Part shown: positions 12,067 to 25,030 of the stretch, in pieces
How positions within the stretch are numbered: position 1 is the first letter of the stretch
Layout: each line of letters begins with the position of its first letter
Origin: Mantis religiosa
Lineage: Eukaryota; Arthropoda; Insecta; Mantodea; Mantidae
Length of the DNA: 64,000 bases
NCBI GenBank assembly: GCA_030765055.1
Contig: CM060953.1
Location: 67,693,901-67,757,900 of the forward strand
Direction: 5' to 3'
Made by a program: the position numbers and the translations under genes
The notes under the pieces: generated by a model
Told to the model about the DNA's origin: nothing
Database searches by the model: none
Seen by the model: only the letters and a program-made list of their open reading frames with translations

Positions 12067-13054
12067 ATGTTTTACAACACAGAAGCACTAATTTAGTTAT
12101 GAATTTGTTTTCTAGGTTTAAATTTAATATGCTGTAATACATCATAATAAATTTAAATTAAATTAAAAGAAAAAGCATAAATATTTGCGTTCTGAGATCA
12201 GAAGATCAAAACACGACATGTTGCCATTAAAAAACTAATGCCCTATTCAGTCACAGTAATATGAAAACATGTTGATATCTAACAGATTTTCTAAAACAAT
12301 CACATCACAGAATTATAACAACAAAGTTTCAATCACTGTTGCATACTTTTTACACACTCAGTATAGATCTCCACACTTATGAATCAAAATATGGTAATTT
12401 TTCTCAATAGGTTTTTAGCCAAGGTATAGAAAACTTGATCATAGAAGCAAAAGATAGGATGGGGTTTAAAATACTACAGCATAAAAATGATAAATAATAT
12501 AAGCAGGTATATAAACTTTGAGACACTATAGTCCAAACTGAAACTATATTAAAATATTGTGTTGTTGCAGATACTAAACTATCTCCTACAATGTTTCATC
12601 TGCTAACGTGTGCAGGTCAGTCATACATAAAACAATTTCTTTACCTGCCGTCACTGACTCGTGATTCCTTCTGTGAAAGTTCTAAGTATTGACGGTGATT
12701 TGAGTGTGCTAAATTGAAGTCAACTCCTTGAGCATTTTTATCCTGAATTAACGGATTAAAATACAAGAGCACTGCAAACTTCTTCACAATCCTCTGTATG
12801 TCTTTATTCTCAATTTCTCACAAACAGGTTTAATGTGTTTTTAATGACCATGTTCTGGAACAGTAACATTTTTCACAACTGTTACAAAGGAATTTACTAC
12901 CAGAACTGTGAAATTTCCATCTACCAGCCTTCTCTTTGCAATTGTCTCTTTTTGGAAACCAGGTTTCAAGTATCCTAGTAGTCCACTCCTTTAAATCAGT
13001 ATTTCACTACTCTTTGTTTTTCTGCTATCAGCGTTGGAAAATGCGTTCTTTTAA
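12067..13054. other. No feature recognised
   Basis: AT-rich and without coding or repeat signals I can support. Confidence 0.4.
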
Positions 13055-14210
13055 CACTGCGATCTATATGAACTTGAACCATTTCAATAGGCCATACACT
13101 TTGAACCAATAATAGCACACACGTAGAACTTTGGAAGAATATAATACACAATTGGGAGATTGCATTACACGATTTAAATCTCCGAGAAATTGTTGGAAGT
13201 GTCCTCCACCGGCATCTATACATGTTTGCATTCGTCTCACCATATTCTCTGAAGTTTTACTGAGATGGTATTGAATTGAAAGATGGTTATCTCCAGCAAG
13301 ATGGAGTAACGTGCCATACATCTAATGACTCCATGGAACTTGTAGCCAGTTTCTTTGATAATCGAATAATCTCAAAAGGTCTGTGGCCGCCCAGATCCCC
13401 TGACCTAACCTCACCGGAGTTTATATTGTGGGGGTATCTAAATATAGAGTACACAAGACTAGGCCACGGACAATTGATGTTCTCAAGGAATCCATTCGAA
13501 CCGAATTAAGTAACATTGGTGAGGATACTCTCTATAAAACTTCAGAGAATATGGTGACACGAGTGCAAACATGTATAGATGCTACTGTAGGACAGTTTAA
13601 ACATTTTCTCTGAGTTGTAAATAGTGTAATGTAATCTCCTAATTGTGTAGCATGTATGGGGATAGGAATAATATTTCTAAGAGGGATAAGAGGTAGGGAA
13701 AAGAGACTTTGAGAATTGTGTGGGGGAAAAGAAAGCATAGAACACTATGTAACAATGCGAGGAGGTTGCAATATGGACAAAAGGTTTTGGGAAGAAAAAT
13801 GGGAGAAAGTAGAGAAGAGGATAGTAGCTATAAAAATGTTAACGGACAGGGAGGAAAAGAAGGTAAGAAGTGTTGGTGAGTTCTTGCAGAAAGTAAAAGA
13901 AAAATGGGCCAGAAATGTAAAGAATATAAGAAAGGAAGATGATGGGGAAGAAAGGGACTAATTAAGTAATCAAGGAAGTGTGGATGTTAAGAGCTACCTG
14001 GCAGAACAGAAGAGCAGGGTATCATGCAAGCCAAGGTAGCAACAAGGTAAAGACAAATGTAGCCAGAAGTTTTATATTGTAAAATTTTGGAATATGCACA
14101 ATAAATATATCAATATCAATATTATATTCTCCCAAAGTTGCACGTCTGTATTGTTATTGGTTCAAAAGTTATGGCCTATTGAAATGGTTCAGATTTATAT
14201 GGATCACACT
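13055..14210. mobile_element. Foldback-type DDE transposon derivative, copy 1
   Basis: The two ends are the same ~150-200 bp 3' sequence in opposite orientation: 13055-13264 reads inward on the minus strand, while 13500-13650 plus 14126-14210 reads outward on the plus strand. Between them the + strand encodes a C-terminal transposase segment: LQQDGVTCHTS (second Asp), PPRSPDLTSPEF (third Asp region), then KESIRTELSNIGEDTL. No N-terminal domain is present. The same inner junction occurs at 45.6 kb, so this is a mobile non-autonomous unit of about 680 bp without its LINE insert. Confidence 0.75.
13651..14125 (+). mobile_element. LINE 3' fragment inserted in the foldback element
   Basis: This segment interrupts the foldback element at AATTGTGTA / TTATATTCTCCC; the uninterrupted reading is seen at 45.8 kb. 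It encodes MCGGKESIEHYV, WEEKWEKVEKRIVAIKML and EKKVRSVGEFLQKVKEKWAR, resembling the C-terminal end of a non-LTR retrotransposon RT with its CxxC-H-type knuckle. The LINE remnant at 36.1-37.0 kb has the matching IGEYLGKVRDKWL tail. It ends in a short AT-rich repeat (ATATCAAT-like), as many LINE tails do. 5'-truncated. Confidence 0.7.
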
Positions 14211-14261
14211 ATATAATAGCATTCCTCTTCTGGAGAATGCATTTCAATGCGTTAAAGATGG

Positions 14262-14973
<712 letters not shown>

Positions 14974-17035
14974 TATGTATATCATCATCATTATTTGGTA
15001 GGAAACGTTTCCGAAATTGTTCACGTTTTCCATTACCACGTATATAACGTAAAATGTTCTTAAAAAGAGTAGAAAAGATATAATAACTTTATATCTTCGC
15101 AATGGAGTTCATCAAAACGGGAATAATATATTTTCCATTGCATCGTGTTCCTCCTGCACAAATGAATATTTTCCAATAGACTTAATGCAATGAAATAATC
15201 TTCGTGCACTTGACTGTACCTACGTTACTCATTGCTGATGCGTGTCCATAAAGCATTCTGTGATAAAACAATTTGATGTAAACGATGGAGGTAGCATAGG
15301 AGCGAAATTAATGACGTATTTTGAAAATCATACTTTTTCATTCACATATTTAATCGGATGAGTTGAAAGTGCTCTGTAAAGCGTAATTGTAATTTAATTC
15401 TAATAAAGTCAGCTTCTTATGCAGTTTATACCTACACAAATTACACCCATGTTGCAATGATCCACAAAAAGAATAATTAAATATCATTAAAATGAGTATG
15501 ATATATCTGATAGAGATGCAATGAATAATGTAGTACAGTTGATTGGTAATGAGCTGCCTTCCGTACTATGCTGATTTAATATTTCAAAACAAACATACAT
15601 TTTAGACAGACGTTTATGAAATACGTTCAAGCATATAAACAACGGAGAGTTTAATTAAATAAACATGACATCTATATATGCGCAGGTTTTTGCTATTGAT
15701 TTTAATAGGTTTTTGCTCCAAGTTTCTGGCTTATTATGCTGTGGTGTTCAGGCTAGAAACACTAAGCTAATCTTTTCACTTAACTCCAGTCCCGGACCAC
15801 ACGTATGATAATATACTTTCTTTCAGCATGTATTTTAGGGTCTAGAGAGAGAACCGATATGATGACGGCTCTGAAGATGTCACTCAAAGACACGAACGAA
15901 ACAGCAGACCAAAACATTTCAACATAGAGATCAGGGCTAAACAACTATGAAATATTAGATCACAAAATTAGATCTCTATATAATTTAAATGTACATGCAG
16001 ATCAAATGACGTGTCCGCCATGTGCCTTGTGTCAGTCTCAAAAACCTTGCAATGTGGCTTGATGCTCAGTTTATTCGCCGATTCCTGTAGTATATTAGCT
16101 TAATAATGATTGAATTTTGTTAAAATAGCCTCTATGTCCTATTCATTCTGATAGGCTTCTTAAACCGTAAAATACTTCTGCCAATATATAGAGTAACTTA
16201 AGGTTCTGCACCACCTAAATCATTTTGCAGCTTATCGCTGGTTAAAACGACACTCAGTGCACGGAGATAGTCATGTACAAGGAACTCAAAAATATATTAA
16301 CAAATTTGACTACTTCTGGTTCAGATGGAAGTGACAGCTGCTTTCTTATTTTAAATGGAACGGCGTAACTTTTTTCAGATTCAGATAGTACTGTTACAGT
16401 TTTTCAAAAAGTTCTCACATGTATAATTAGTGTAATTTGTTATTTTTAATTAAAAAAGTTAAGCTTAAGGGAGAAATGTTTGTCTGGCTGCCATTTATTG
16501 AAATTAATCGAAACTTTTTCTTTGAAAAAGATCAATAAGAAAAAGGAAAGGACCATAACATGGTCACAAGAATAACAGATCAAAATATGTCCACTGTGAA
16601 TAGGGCATGCGTTTCTCCTACATCCATTGTGGAATTATATATGATAAATTGGCAGTTGTGTGTCGAGAAATCTATTCAGGTAAAACACACTTCATCTGAG
16701 AATACAACTATATGTTTGTCATTGGGTTTTAATATATTCCATTAATTGAGATTTCCTTATTTATTAAAATTTATGACTATATTGGTATCATGAGTTTCGA
16801 ATTAATCAGTCATTTCTTCAAAAGTTTATTCAGATGTTGCGGTACTTTTACCTAACCCTGTGTACCATTGTGACTACGTCATATTATTAAAACCTCTAAG
16901 CTGTTATAACTTTAAAGACAATCGAAGTTAAAGGAAGTCCTTGTCAAAACAAAAAAATCAAAACAAAGACCAAGTTTGAGTTAGTACTCCATGATCCATT
17001 ATCTAGCAATTTGAGAGATCCCATATGGAAAACCA
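14974..17035. other. No feature recognised
   Basis: AT-rich without a supported gene, SINE or LTR boundary. Confidence 0.4.
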
Positions 17036-18010
17036 ATTAGATTAGATTAGATTGATTTGCGTTCAGTAGGATCACTTGTTGCCAGAATAGGCTGTGAACG
17101 TTGAACATGTCCAGAGATATAAAATTTAATAGCATATATATGTATAAAAGTTAACATAAGATACATATTATAGTATACAGACAACATGAACAACATTATG
17201 GAAAACAAAGTAGAGATAATTGTATATGGTACAAAATGGAACACTTTTTAATTCAGCTTTCACTTGGCTTATGCCAGTACGTCTCAAACTTTTCGCAATG
17301 GATACCATTCTTGTAATTTATTAAATACATATACATTTTCAACATGCGTCTAAGATTTATTGGTAATGAATTATCATTGGAAGAGTTAGATACTACTTAC
17401 ACAGCTACAGAAGCAATATCATGATAATTTGTCATTCAGATAATCTTGTACAGAATAAAAAGATTTTGAGCAAAGGTACTCTCTAACAGCATTTTTAAAA
17501 GTATCGAAATTTTCAATTTTTTCTTTAAGAACATTAGGAAGTGCGCCAAATATTTTGATAGTTTCATAATACACACCTTTCTGGAAGCAAGAACGTTTAG
17601 CACTGGGATAATGGATATTATACTTTTGTCTAGTGTATATTCTGTGAATTACCTTATTTTTTGCAAAAAAGACACGATTGCATACAAAGAATTTTAAGAT
17701 CGAATATATACATGAAAGTAAGCGTTAATATCTTCAATCTTCTAAAAATATCTTAACAGGAGCATCTGGTGTGGGAGTTAGTAATGATTCTTATAACCCT
17801 CTTTTGCATAAGAAACATTTTTTTACTTTCTACTGAGTTGCCCCAAAATAATATTCCGTATTCCATAATAGAGTTAAAGAATGCATAATATACCAATTTA
17901 GGTGTGTCAATAGAACTCACATTAACCAGCTCTCGGATAGCATAACAGGCAGAGCTAAGTTTAAGTAAGATAGTATTTATGTGAGCTTTCTAATCTAAAC
18001 ATCTGTCCAC
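17036..18010 (-). mobile_element. LINE 3' end, Jockey/CR1-like clade
   Basis: On the minus strand the segment 18010 to ~17880 translates to LSSACYAIRELV, LVYYAFFNSIMEYGILFWG and LMQKRVIRIITNS. This is the late RT region of Jockey/CR1-type LINEs. The remaining C-terminal stretch (RLKILTLTF, IFGALPNVLKEK-like) is broken by stops and frameshifts. The element ends in a short tandem repeat of ATTAG units at 17036-17053, the kind of tail typical of this group. The 5' part (endonuclease, most of RT) is absent. Confidence 0.8.
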
Positions 18011-18062
18011 TTGAAGGACCAATATTTACAGATAAAGTAAAGCAAGTATCTATATAGCTGGA

Positions 18063-18290
18063 ATTAAACAATAACGATGTATGGAGCAGAGACACGAGCG
18101 GAGAATGGCAAGACAAGCCAATTAATGACAACAAAGGAAATGAATATATTAAGAAAAATTATAGAAAATCTAGGTTGGATAAGATTAATAATGAGAATAT
18201 CAGGAATCTGATATAAAAGATGTAGTCGAATTCGTGGAAATGACAAAAAGGGAATGGATTGAGCAGATAATAGCTAGAAATAATAACTAG
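18063..18290 (+). pseudogene. RTE/L1-type reverse transcriptase fragment
   Basis: The + strand reads TYGAETRAENGKTSQLMTTKEMNILRKI, a conserved RT thumb-region pattern (TYGAETW...EMRMLR) in insect RTE-like LINEs. It is followed by RLIMRISGI and VEMTKRGW-like remnants across frame breaks. It lies head-to-head with the preceding LINE tail and is probably a separate 5'- and 3'-truncated copy. Confidence 0.65.
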
Positions 18291-19919
18291 AAATCAAAAT
18301 CTTGAATGGAGAAGAGATTCCCAAAAACAAGATGCTAAGATAGCTTTGCATCTTCGTCGGAATCTGAGTGAAGAAAAGCAAACATTAGCCTGTTACCCAT
18401 GTAACTAAGGAGATCAACGAAGATTATACAGACTGTTTCAAAGTTACCAAACGGATATGGCAGTTTCGTAGTTTATAACTTAACTAATCAGTATCGCAGC
18501 TTTGAAATTAGCTTAGGTATAGACAGTGCAGGAACCACTGGTGTGCGAACCTCAAAAGTTGTTATTTGGACGCACCGGCCACGAAAACAAACGCATTGCT
18601 CCTTGCCTTTTATCAGTGACGCTAGCCTCGCTTTTAGGCAATGGGGCAAAGGGCAGTTACTTGTGAAAGAGTCGACAATGACTCGAACAATTCTCAGGTT
18701 GCTCATTTTGTGTACGATCTTAATTATACAGTCCTTTCAACCAGTTACTGTAAAATTAACAGCTTCATTTTCAGTTACAGATGCTTTAATTAGTATTATT
18801 AAACACAGTGTAATAAAATGCTGGTCTCATCGCATAAGAGATTTAGTTTTGGTTAGCTTTATCTACAATTTTTGGATATTGTTTCCTGGTGTTTTTATCA
18901 TTTAATGTTTCCATGCTAAATCTCCCTTAACTTCCCTCTAAAAGGTTTAAGTTGCGTATGTGCAGCAGCTTATTTGCCGTTATCGAATGTTGGAACTCGT
19001 TAAACACCATAAACAAATAACTAGAGAATCGCTTCCTTTTTGAGGTTTTATAAGCCAAAGAAATTCTTGTTAGCAGCAAGCTAACGCGGAATATGTATGC
19101 ATATTTACACACAGCTACAGCAGGATGCACGCAGTGTCACCTACCTGCGAACTGCGATAGCGTGAGGCACGCGACGTTGTTCCTGTAACTGCCTAATCCA
19201 CACTCATCCTGGGCTCCTTTTTAAGTGGCTATATTGGTGGTAAAAACTATCTATATGTGTCACATAGAAGCTGAGCAACTACTTCTATATATTCGTTCGG
19301 TGCCGTTTCGAAACACCTGTATGAACTCACACTTATTTTGTGATTTAGAGGAACTTCAAAAACTATGCAAACTTACACGATGTTTTACTAGTTCATACCG
19401 CTTTTGCTTGTTAACTTTCATGCCAGTAACAAATTATATAACTTTATTCATAAGTGCCCCTGCACATGTGCAAAAATTTGGAAATAAGTGGTAAAATGTG
19501 GAAATACAATACAAACAATATGTGAAATATTTTATTATTGTGTATGACTATATAACCCATGATAACCATATGAATGTTTGAGCTACCATGAATGTATTAT
19601 TTATGCAATTTATAAACATATTATATTCACACTGCAGATATAACTAAGTACATTACATATTACAATATAATGTAACAAATTGTATAAATACGGTAAAGCT
19701 AAAATGTACAAACAATTTTTCCCAGTGCAACCCTAAAAATCTTATATTTTCTCCTGCATTAAAGACATCGAATTTTTAAGTAATGTTTCAAAATTATCAT
19801 AAAACTAAGAAATATTAATTAAAATATTTGATTGCCAATATCAGATATAATTTTGGAAAACATTCAGAGTAAAATGGCTTTGACTTCCTTAAAATAACAT
19901 AAAACAACCCAGAAGTGCT
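18291..19919. other. No gene recognised
   Basis: A 120-codon frame at 18543-18905 begins in a locally GC-richer patch and has a hydrophobic C-terminal half, but I recognise no domain. Nothing else is supported. Confidence 0.35.
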
Positions 19920-20480
19920 ACTCCCATTAGTCCTTGACCCGTAGGTACAAGGACTGGGCCTCCTTGTACCAGGGAGTTACCGAGCTGTCCCAAAAGGGCG
20001 CCCGGCGCCTCCGTGGGGCTTTCCGTAGGGCAAGACCTTATTACTTTACCAAGCCCCACCCATCTGGCCCTGTGGACTCAAGACGGGATGGAAGTGAGTA
20101 CGCCATTTACGCGCGCCAACACCAAAATGGCAAGGCTAGCGCTTACGCGCGCCTGTGCCAAATAGGAAGGCTATCGAACAACATCGGTGGGGCCACCTAG
20201 TGATCTAGCACACCTTCTACTAGCTATGCTGGCTAGTACGCGGGAAAATTAATGGCTTCCCTCAACACCGTCCGGAGACGCACCCGATCTCCCATGGGTA
20301 TCGGTAACCACTGCCCCCTCGAGTCCAACCCAATCCGAACAACTCCCCAGCAGGGAGGGGCTCGAATTTTCCGCCCGAGGTTCTTCTAGTAACGTCAGAG
20401 GTACCACGAGTACTAGGGGTCCGCAGCGCCTGCACCACGGCAGCTGAAGGGGACGGACCCCCCTCCCCCTACGGGGATAA
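19920..20480. other. GC-rich block of unknown origin with 10-bp hairpin
   Basis: About 560 bp, strikingly GC- and CpG-rich compared with both flanks. A perfect hairpin, GGTACAAGGA (19944-19953) and TCCTTGTACC (19961-19970) with a 7-nt loop, sits at the left edge. Runs such as GCGCGCC and CCCCCTCCCCC occur. Short frames cross it on both strands without recognised motifs. It could be the 5' region of a LINE, a CpG island, or an unknown repeat. Confidence 0.4.
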
Positions 20481-20847
20481 TAGAACAGAACACAATTGAA
20501 ATAAGACATATGAAATAAGACAGACGACGCGTAACATTAATTTGAAGGAGTATATAGATGGCCATATTCAATAAGTAATATACAGCATGGAGTACCATTG
20601 TCAGAATACATTTATAACATAAGAATGTTATGCCTTGATTTCCTTTACATATGATCATTTAAGCTCTTTACCAAAGCGTGCTAAATAATTGTGACATGTA
20701 AAAGGAAAACTGAATCCAGTTAACATAAGAAATCAACCAATCAATAATTCTTAAACAACAATTGAATAGCGGACTTTTGAGTCGATTCATTACCATGAAT
20801 GAAACATGGATCGGTCACTTTATCCCTGAGACAAAGTACCAGTCAAA

Positions 20848-20992
20848 ACAATGGCTTTTCTGGGGTTTTCCTTTATCCTTAAAGAGGAATGTCAGGTAAC
20901 CCTAAGCTTTATGAACCCCGGGCTCATTTGAGCATCATTTTACTCATTCCATTCATCGTCCGATACGACTAAACGTTGGAGGACATACATTA
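20848..20992 (+). mobile_element. SINE family A, 3' part
   Basis: Matches the distal half of the complete copies at 34671 and 57732: GGGGTTTTCC-TTATCCTTAAAG, GGGCTCATTTGAGCATCATTT, then CGTTGGAGGACGT. The tRNA-like head is missing. Followed immediately by a purine microsatellite. Confidence 0.85.
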
Positions 20993-20995
20993 CAA

Positions 20996-21109
20996 AAAGG
21001 AAGGAAGCAAGGAAGGAAGGAAGGAATGAAGGAAGGAAGGAAGGAAGGAAGGCAGGAGGGAAGGTAGGAAGGCAGGAAGGAAGGAAGGAAGGAAAGAAAG
21101 AAAGACCGA

Positions 21110-21152
<43 letters not shown>

Positions 21153-21180
21153 GAAGGAAGGAAGGAAGGAAGAAAGAAAA
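20996..21180. repeat. Purine microsatellite (GGAA)n/(GAAA)n
   Basis: About 185 bp of pure A/G sequence on the + strand, with GGAA, GAAA and interrupted GGCAGG units. The minus-strand open frames rich in Phe, Leu, Ser and Pro are artefacts of the repeat. Confidence 0.95.
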
Positions 21181-21600
21181 GGGTCAAAACAATGGTCTTC
21201 AAAGGGTTGAATAAGGTCCAAAGATTTTAAGAGAGTTCCTTCTGAGGCCAGATCTTTATGTCGTTCTTTTGGGATACGTGTGGGATAATTTTCACAACCT
21301 TCAAAATGAAACAGGAATCACTGAACGTAATATAGGAATTTATTTCAGCAGCGCTTGAATGATAAGATCAAGAGAAACCAGCTGCATTTGTTTTTCATCA
21401 AGACCATGCCTTAATCCGCTATTCTTCGCAAAGGCAAATATCAACGATTTAAAGTTCAATTCACCCTCTCGCGCAACCTCTTCATTAGATTTATTTTTCT
21501 CGGATTATTTTATACTACAAAACTTGAAAAATAATAGGCTCGTTCGTCAAATATTTGCCAACAATGAAAGGATGGATCCTGCGGTTCAACTTAGTTTTGT
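21181..21600. other. No feature recognised
   Basis: The start contains GGTCAAAACAATGG, which resembles the sequence just before the microsatellite (20843-20856) and suggests a small duplication. Nothing else is seen. Confidence 0.35.
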
Positions 21601-21832
21601 AATTTTACGTCCTCCAACGTTAAGTCATATCGGACGATGAATGGAATGGTTGAAGTGATGCTGAAATAAGCCCAGGATCCATAGAGCGTGGAGCTACCCG
21701 ACATTCGTCTTTCTGGATAAGGGTAATTCCCGGGATAAACCTTATCCAGGTAATTCACCCTGACCGAGATCCGAATTCGGGACCTCTTGAACGTGAGGCA
21801 CACACTATACCACCACGCTACTGAGGCGGGCC
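21601..21832 (-). mobile_element. SINE family A, full-length
   Basis: Read on the minus strand: a tRNA-like head with a CTCAGTAGCG-like A box and a diverged B box near 21770, then the family body with GGATAAGG, CCCGGG, CCTGGGCTTATTT and CGTTGGAGGACGTAAAA. About 232 bp. Flanked by old AT-rich DNA. Confidence 0.88.
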
Positions 21833-23224
21833 CTGCGATTCATGGCTGTTTGAAAAAGCTCGGTGGTTCTCACAAGAAATAGAACATCGAAGCAATTGAA
21901 GATCGCTGGGAATTGTGTCGTACTAAAAGGATGCTACGAAGAGAAATAAATACATCTCTTTCCAAGTTTTTTTTTCTTTTCTCTTGCTTGAATTAGCCAA
22001 CATTGATACAAAGCATCCCGCATAAAGCTTTCACAGATGTTCTATAAAACACCGTGCTTGCTAGATAACTTGTCCAATTCAGGAGCAAAGTACCTGAACA
22101 GAAATAGAATGGAGTGGCTAGACAAATGACATCGGCGTGGCATTGCCCACTTTGAAATAAACAATCGGTATAGCTTAATCAACAGAATAGATAATTCGAA
22201 GTATAGCTAGACACATTTAGAAAGAATGACAGGTGACAGTCTGCCAAAACCATCTCTGAATTACTCAGCAAATGAATAGAGGATCATCTGTCGTTCTCTA
22301 TTTCGATTATCCCTGATTACTGCTGATGACATATACAAGTGATCAAAATAGTATTTCTGCAATAATAGGCCAAGAACAGAGATAAACCAATTTCAAATAC
22401 GAGTTTACATGATCCCTGTTAAACTCTTTATGGTAATATGTTGTTTCTCTACGTATTTTATCAAACAGAGAGGATTGTACGCACACAAGAGAAACAGGTG
22501 GTCACTGTTACAGACAAACTATGAAACAACAAAATCATCTGCCACATTAGTCCACAACTAGCAACATCTGTGTAACATAACTAGGAAACCTGAATAGAAA
22601 GCAGTTGCGCACACAAGGACTTTTCTTGATTGGCTTTTCATTGTGAGAGGAGAAATGCAGGTTAACGTTTGTATAACGGTTACAATAGCTTAAAAGTTTA
22701 CTCATTCCATTTCTCCATTTATAAGTTTATGACAATGAGAGGGTTATATTTCCTTTGAAAATTGTAACACATTTTTCTCATCCACAAACAATGTATAAGG
22801 TTTCAAAGTTATTTTGAATTTCGCTATATCCAGAGACTATTATCATTATATGTTCCTTTAGAATGGAGAAACGCTTATAATTTAATGTAAAAAATATGAT
22901 ATAAGTTGTTTTAATTAATACATTCGATGCTTGAAATATTGCCATTAATAATAGGATATGTCTTTAATTTTTACGAATAACCAATAAAATTATATTTATT
23001 AAGAATTATGATTATTACTTTTACTTTATCAATCAGGTACATAGAAACTGGTAAAAGTAAGGCATTCCAGCTAGATATTCAATAGCAAGATTTAATTTGA
23101 AATACAATTTTTGAAGTCCACTGAATTCTAAAATAAAAGTTTTAAAAATATTCTGTACTTGTGTGTATGTGGGTGTATGTATGTGCATTTATGAACAGTA
23201 TTACTAAAAATGGAAGCAATAGAA
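21833..23224. other. No feature recognised
   Basis: AT-rich, with no supported coding or repeat element. Confidence 0.4.
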
Positions 23225-24541
23225 CGAGGGTGGATAAAAAAAGTAATGACTCCTACTTTTTCTCTTTTAATTGCCAAGAAAATTGAATCCAATTTACATA
23301 GCTTGAAAACTACAACATTGACAATTAATTTGTCACTATTCAATAAAATATCCGACATTTTCAACAGGTTTGGTCCACCTTTTAACTAGGGCATGTATTC
23401 CAGTGTGGTAAAACACACTGTCTTACTTCCTAAACCATTGATGCACGGACGTTTTCACAGTCTCCTCATCTTCAAAACGAATCCCACGATGAACTTCCGT
23501 TAGTGGCTCGAACAGATGGAAGTCTGACGGTGCGAGGTCAGGGTTGTATGAGGGGTGAGGTAAGACTTGCCATCCCAAATTCTCAATTTCTTGCAGTGGT
23601 GTAACGGCTGGTGTGTGGTCTTGCATTGTCATGCAAAAGAAGAACATCCGCCATAGTGTTTGTTGGGCGAACTCGGCGAAGACATGCTTTCAGCTTTTTG
23701 AGAGTTCTGACATATTGGACAGAATCTATTGTGCATCCCAGCACCAAAAACTCAACCATAAGCACACCCTCTGCATCTCAAAACACTGCCGCCATAACTT
23801 TCCCTGTCGACCGCTGAGTTTTGAAATTTCTTTTCTTCGGTGACGTGTGATGCAATTCCATTGACTGCCTCTTTGATTCAGGTTCAAAAAAGCGAACCCA
23901 CGTTTCGTCTCCAGTAACATTTTTGTTCCCAGAAACTTCTCTCCCTCCAAATTGAAGTGCTGCAAGTTTTCGGAGGCTATTGCTTTCTTTGTTTCTTTGT
24001 TTTGGGCGGCTAATATTCTTGGTACCAAACGTGAACAAACTTTTGAGTAACCCAGTTGTTGAATATTCGTCATCACACTGTCTTTACTGAGGGAGGTAAT
24101 GCGACACATTTCAGCTGTTTTTATCCGACGATCACCACGAATGATGTCATCGACTCGCTGAATGTTGAATGGAGTCACTGCAGTCATCGGCGTGCCGCTT
24201 CGCTTTTCATCTGCCAATGGTGTTTGCGCTTTAGCTTCGTTACAGCAACAAACCCATCGTCTAACAGTGCTGACATCCACCGCTGCATCACCATATACAT
24301 TTTTTAGCCTTTCGTGAATGCGAATTGGCGTTTCACCTTCCGCAGTCAAAAATTCAATCACAGAACGTTGTCTAATACAAATGTCGATGTCAGCCATTTT
24401 GCAAGAGGATGCAGTGCTGCCACCTGTTGACTTAGGAAGTTACTACTGCAGGAGATTGGAGAAGAAGGTTTGAGGAATTGCGCCAAATTCAAAATTTTCA
24501 CATAACTTACTCATTTAAGGAAAATAAATAAACCACCCTCG
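23225..24541 (-). mobile_element. Near full-length mariner element
   Basis: Termini are CGAGGGTGG at 23225 and its complement CCACCCTCG ending at 24541. The element is ~1.32 kb, the normal mariner size. The whole transposase is present on the minus strand but broken. The flanking TA is not preserved on either side, so the termini have probably mutated. Confidence 0.85.
23425..24397 (-). pseudogene. mariner transposase pseudogene
   Basis: Starts at ATG 24397 (MADIDICIRQRSVIEFLTAE) with a mariner HTH domain (RIHERL-VYG, VSTVRRWV) over about the first 110 residues. The catalytic core is recognisable in other frames: VTGDETW (first Asp, ~23925), LLHDNARPHT (second, ~23625) and HPSYNPDLAPSDFHLF (third, ~23540). 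The spacing fits a D,D34D enzyme. At least three frame changes (near 23950, 23775 and 23610) and a TAG after VHQWFRK disrupt it. Family length is ~345 residues and all of it can be traced, so this is an old but undeleted copy. Confidence 0.9.
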
Positions 24542-24799
24542 GACTCTTGTTTAATACATTTACGTTGAATTAATGAAACAACAAGATGTCACTCTTATCC
24601 GTTATCTTTGAGCAAATTAACCGGAATCTCCACAAGTTAACAACAATTAAACGAAACTTCACTTCACTGTGTTTTAAAATTTTAATTTTTATTGTATGAT
24701 ATGTTGGAACGCTAAAAAAGAAAGCCGCTTATATGGATTCACCTTATGGAGGAGAAATGGGTGATATGTTTTATTTTATATATATATTTTTTTTTTTGG

Positions 24800-25030
24800 A
24801 ATTTACGTCCTCCAACGTTAAGTCATATCTGAAGGTGAATGAATTGGTTGAAATGATGCTCAAATGAGCCCAGAGTCCATGGAGCTTAGAGTTACCCGAC
24901 ATTCGTCTTAAAGGATAAGGGAAAACCCCGGAAAAAACGTATCCAGGTAACCTACCCTCGGCCGAAATTCGAACTCGGGACCTCTTGAACGTGAGGCAAA
25001 CATACTACCATCTACGCTACCGAGGCGGGC
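24800..25030 (-). mobile_element. SINE family A, full-length
   Basis: On the minus strand it reads from CGCCTCGGTAGCGTAGATGG (25028 downward) through the B box near 24975 to CGTTGGAGGACGTAAATT. It abuts an A/T run on the 3' side, which fits an RNA-templated tail. Confidence 0.9.

Noticed and set aside
18543..18905. 120-codon frame as a gene
   Set aside because: No motif, hydrophobic low-complexity second half, AT-rich context; chance is likely.
20940..21221. Phe/Leu/Ser-rich open frames on the minus strand
   Set aside because: Produced by the purine microsatellite.
23425..24397. Functional mariner transposase
   Set aside because: At least three frame changes and a stop; it is a pseudogene.
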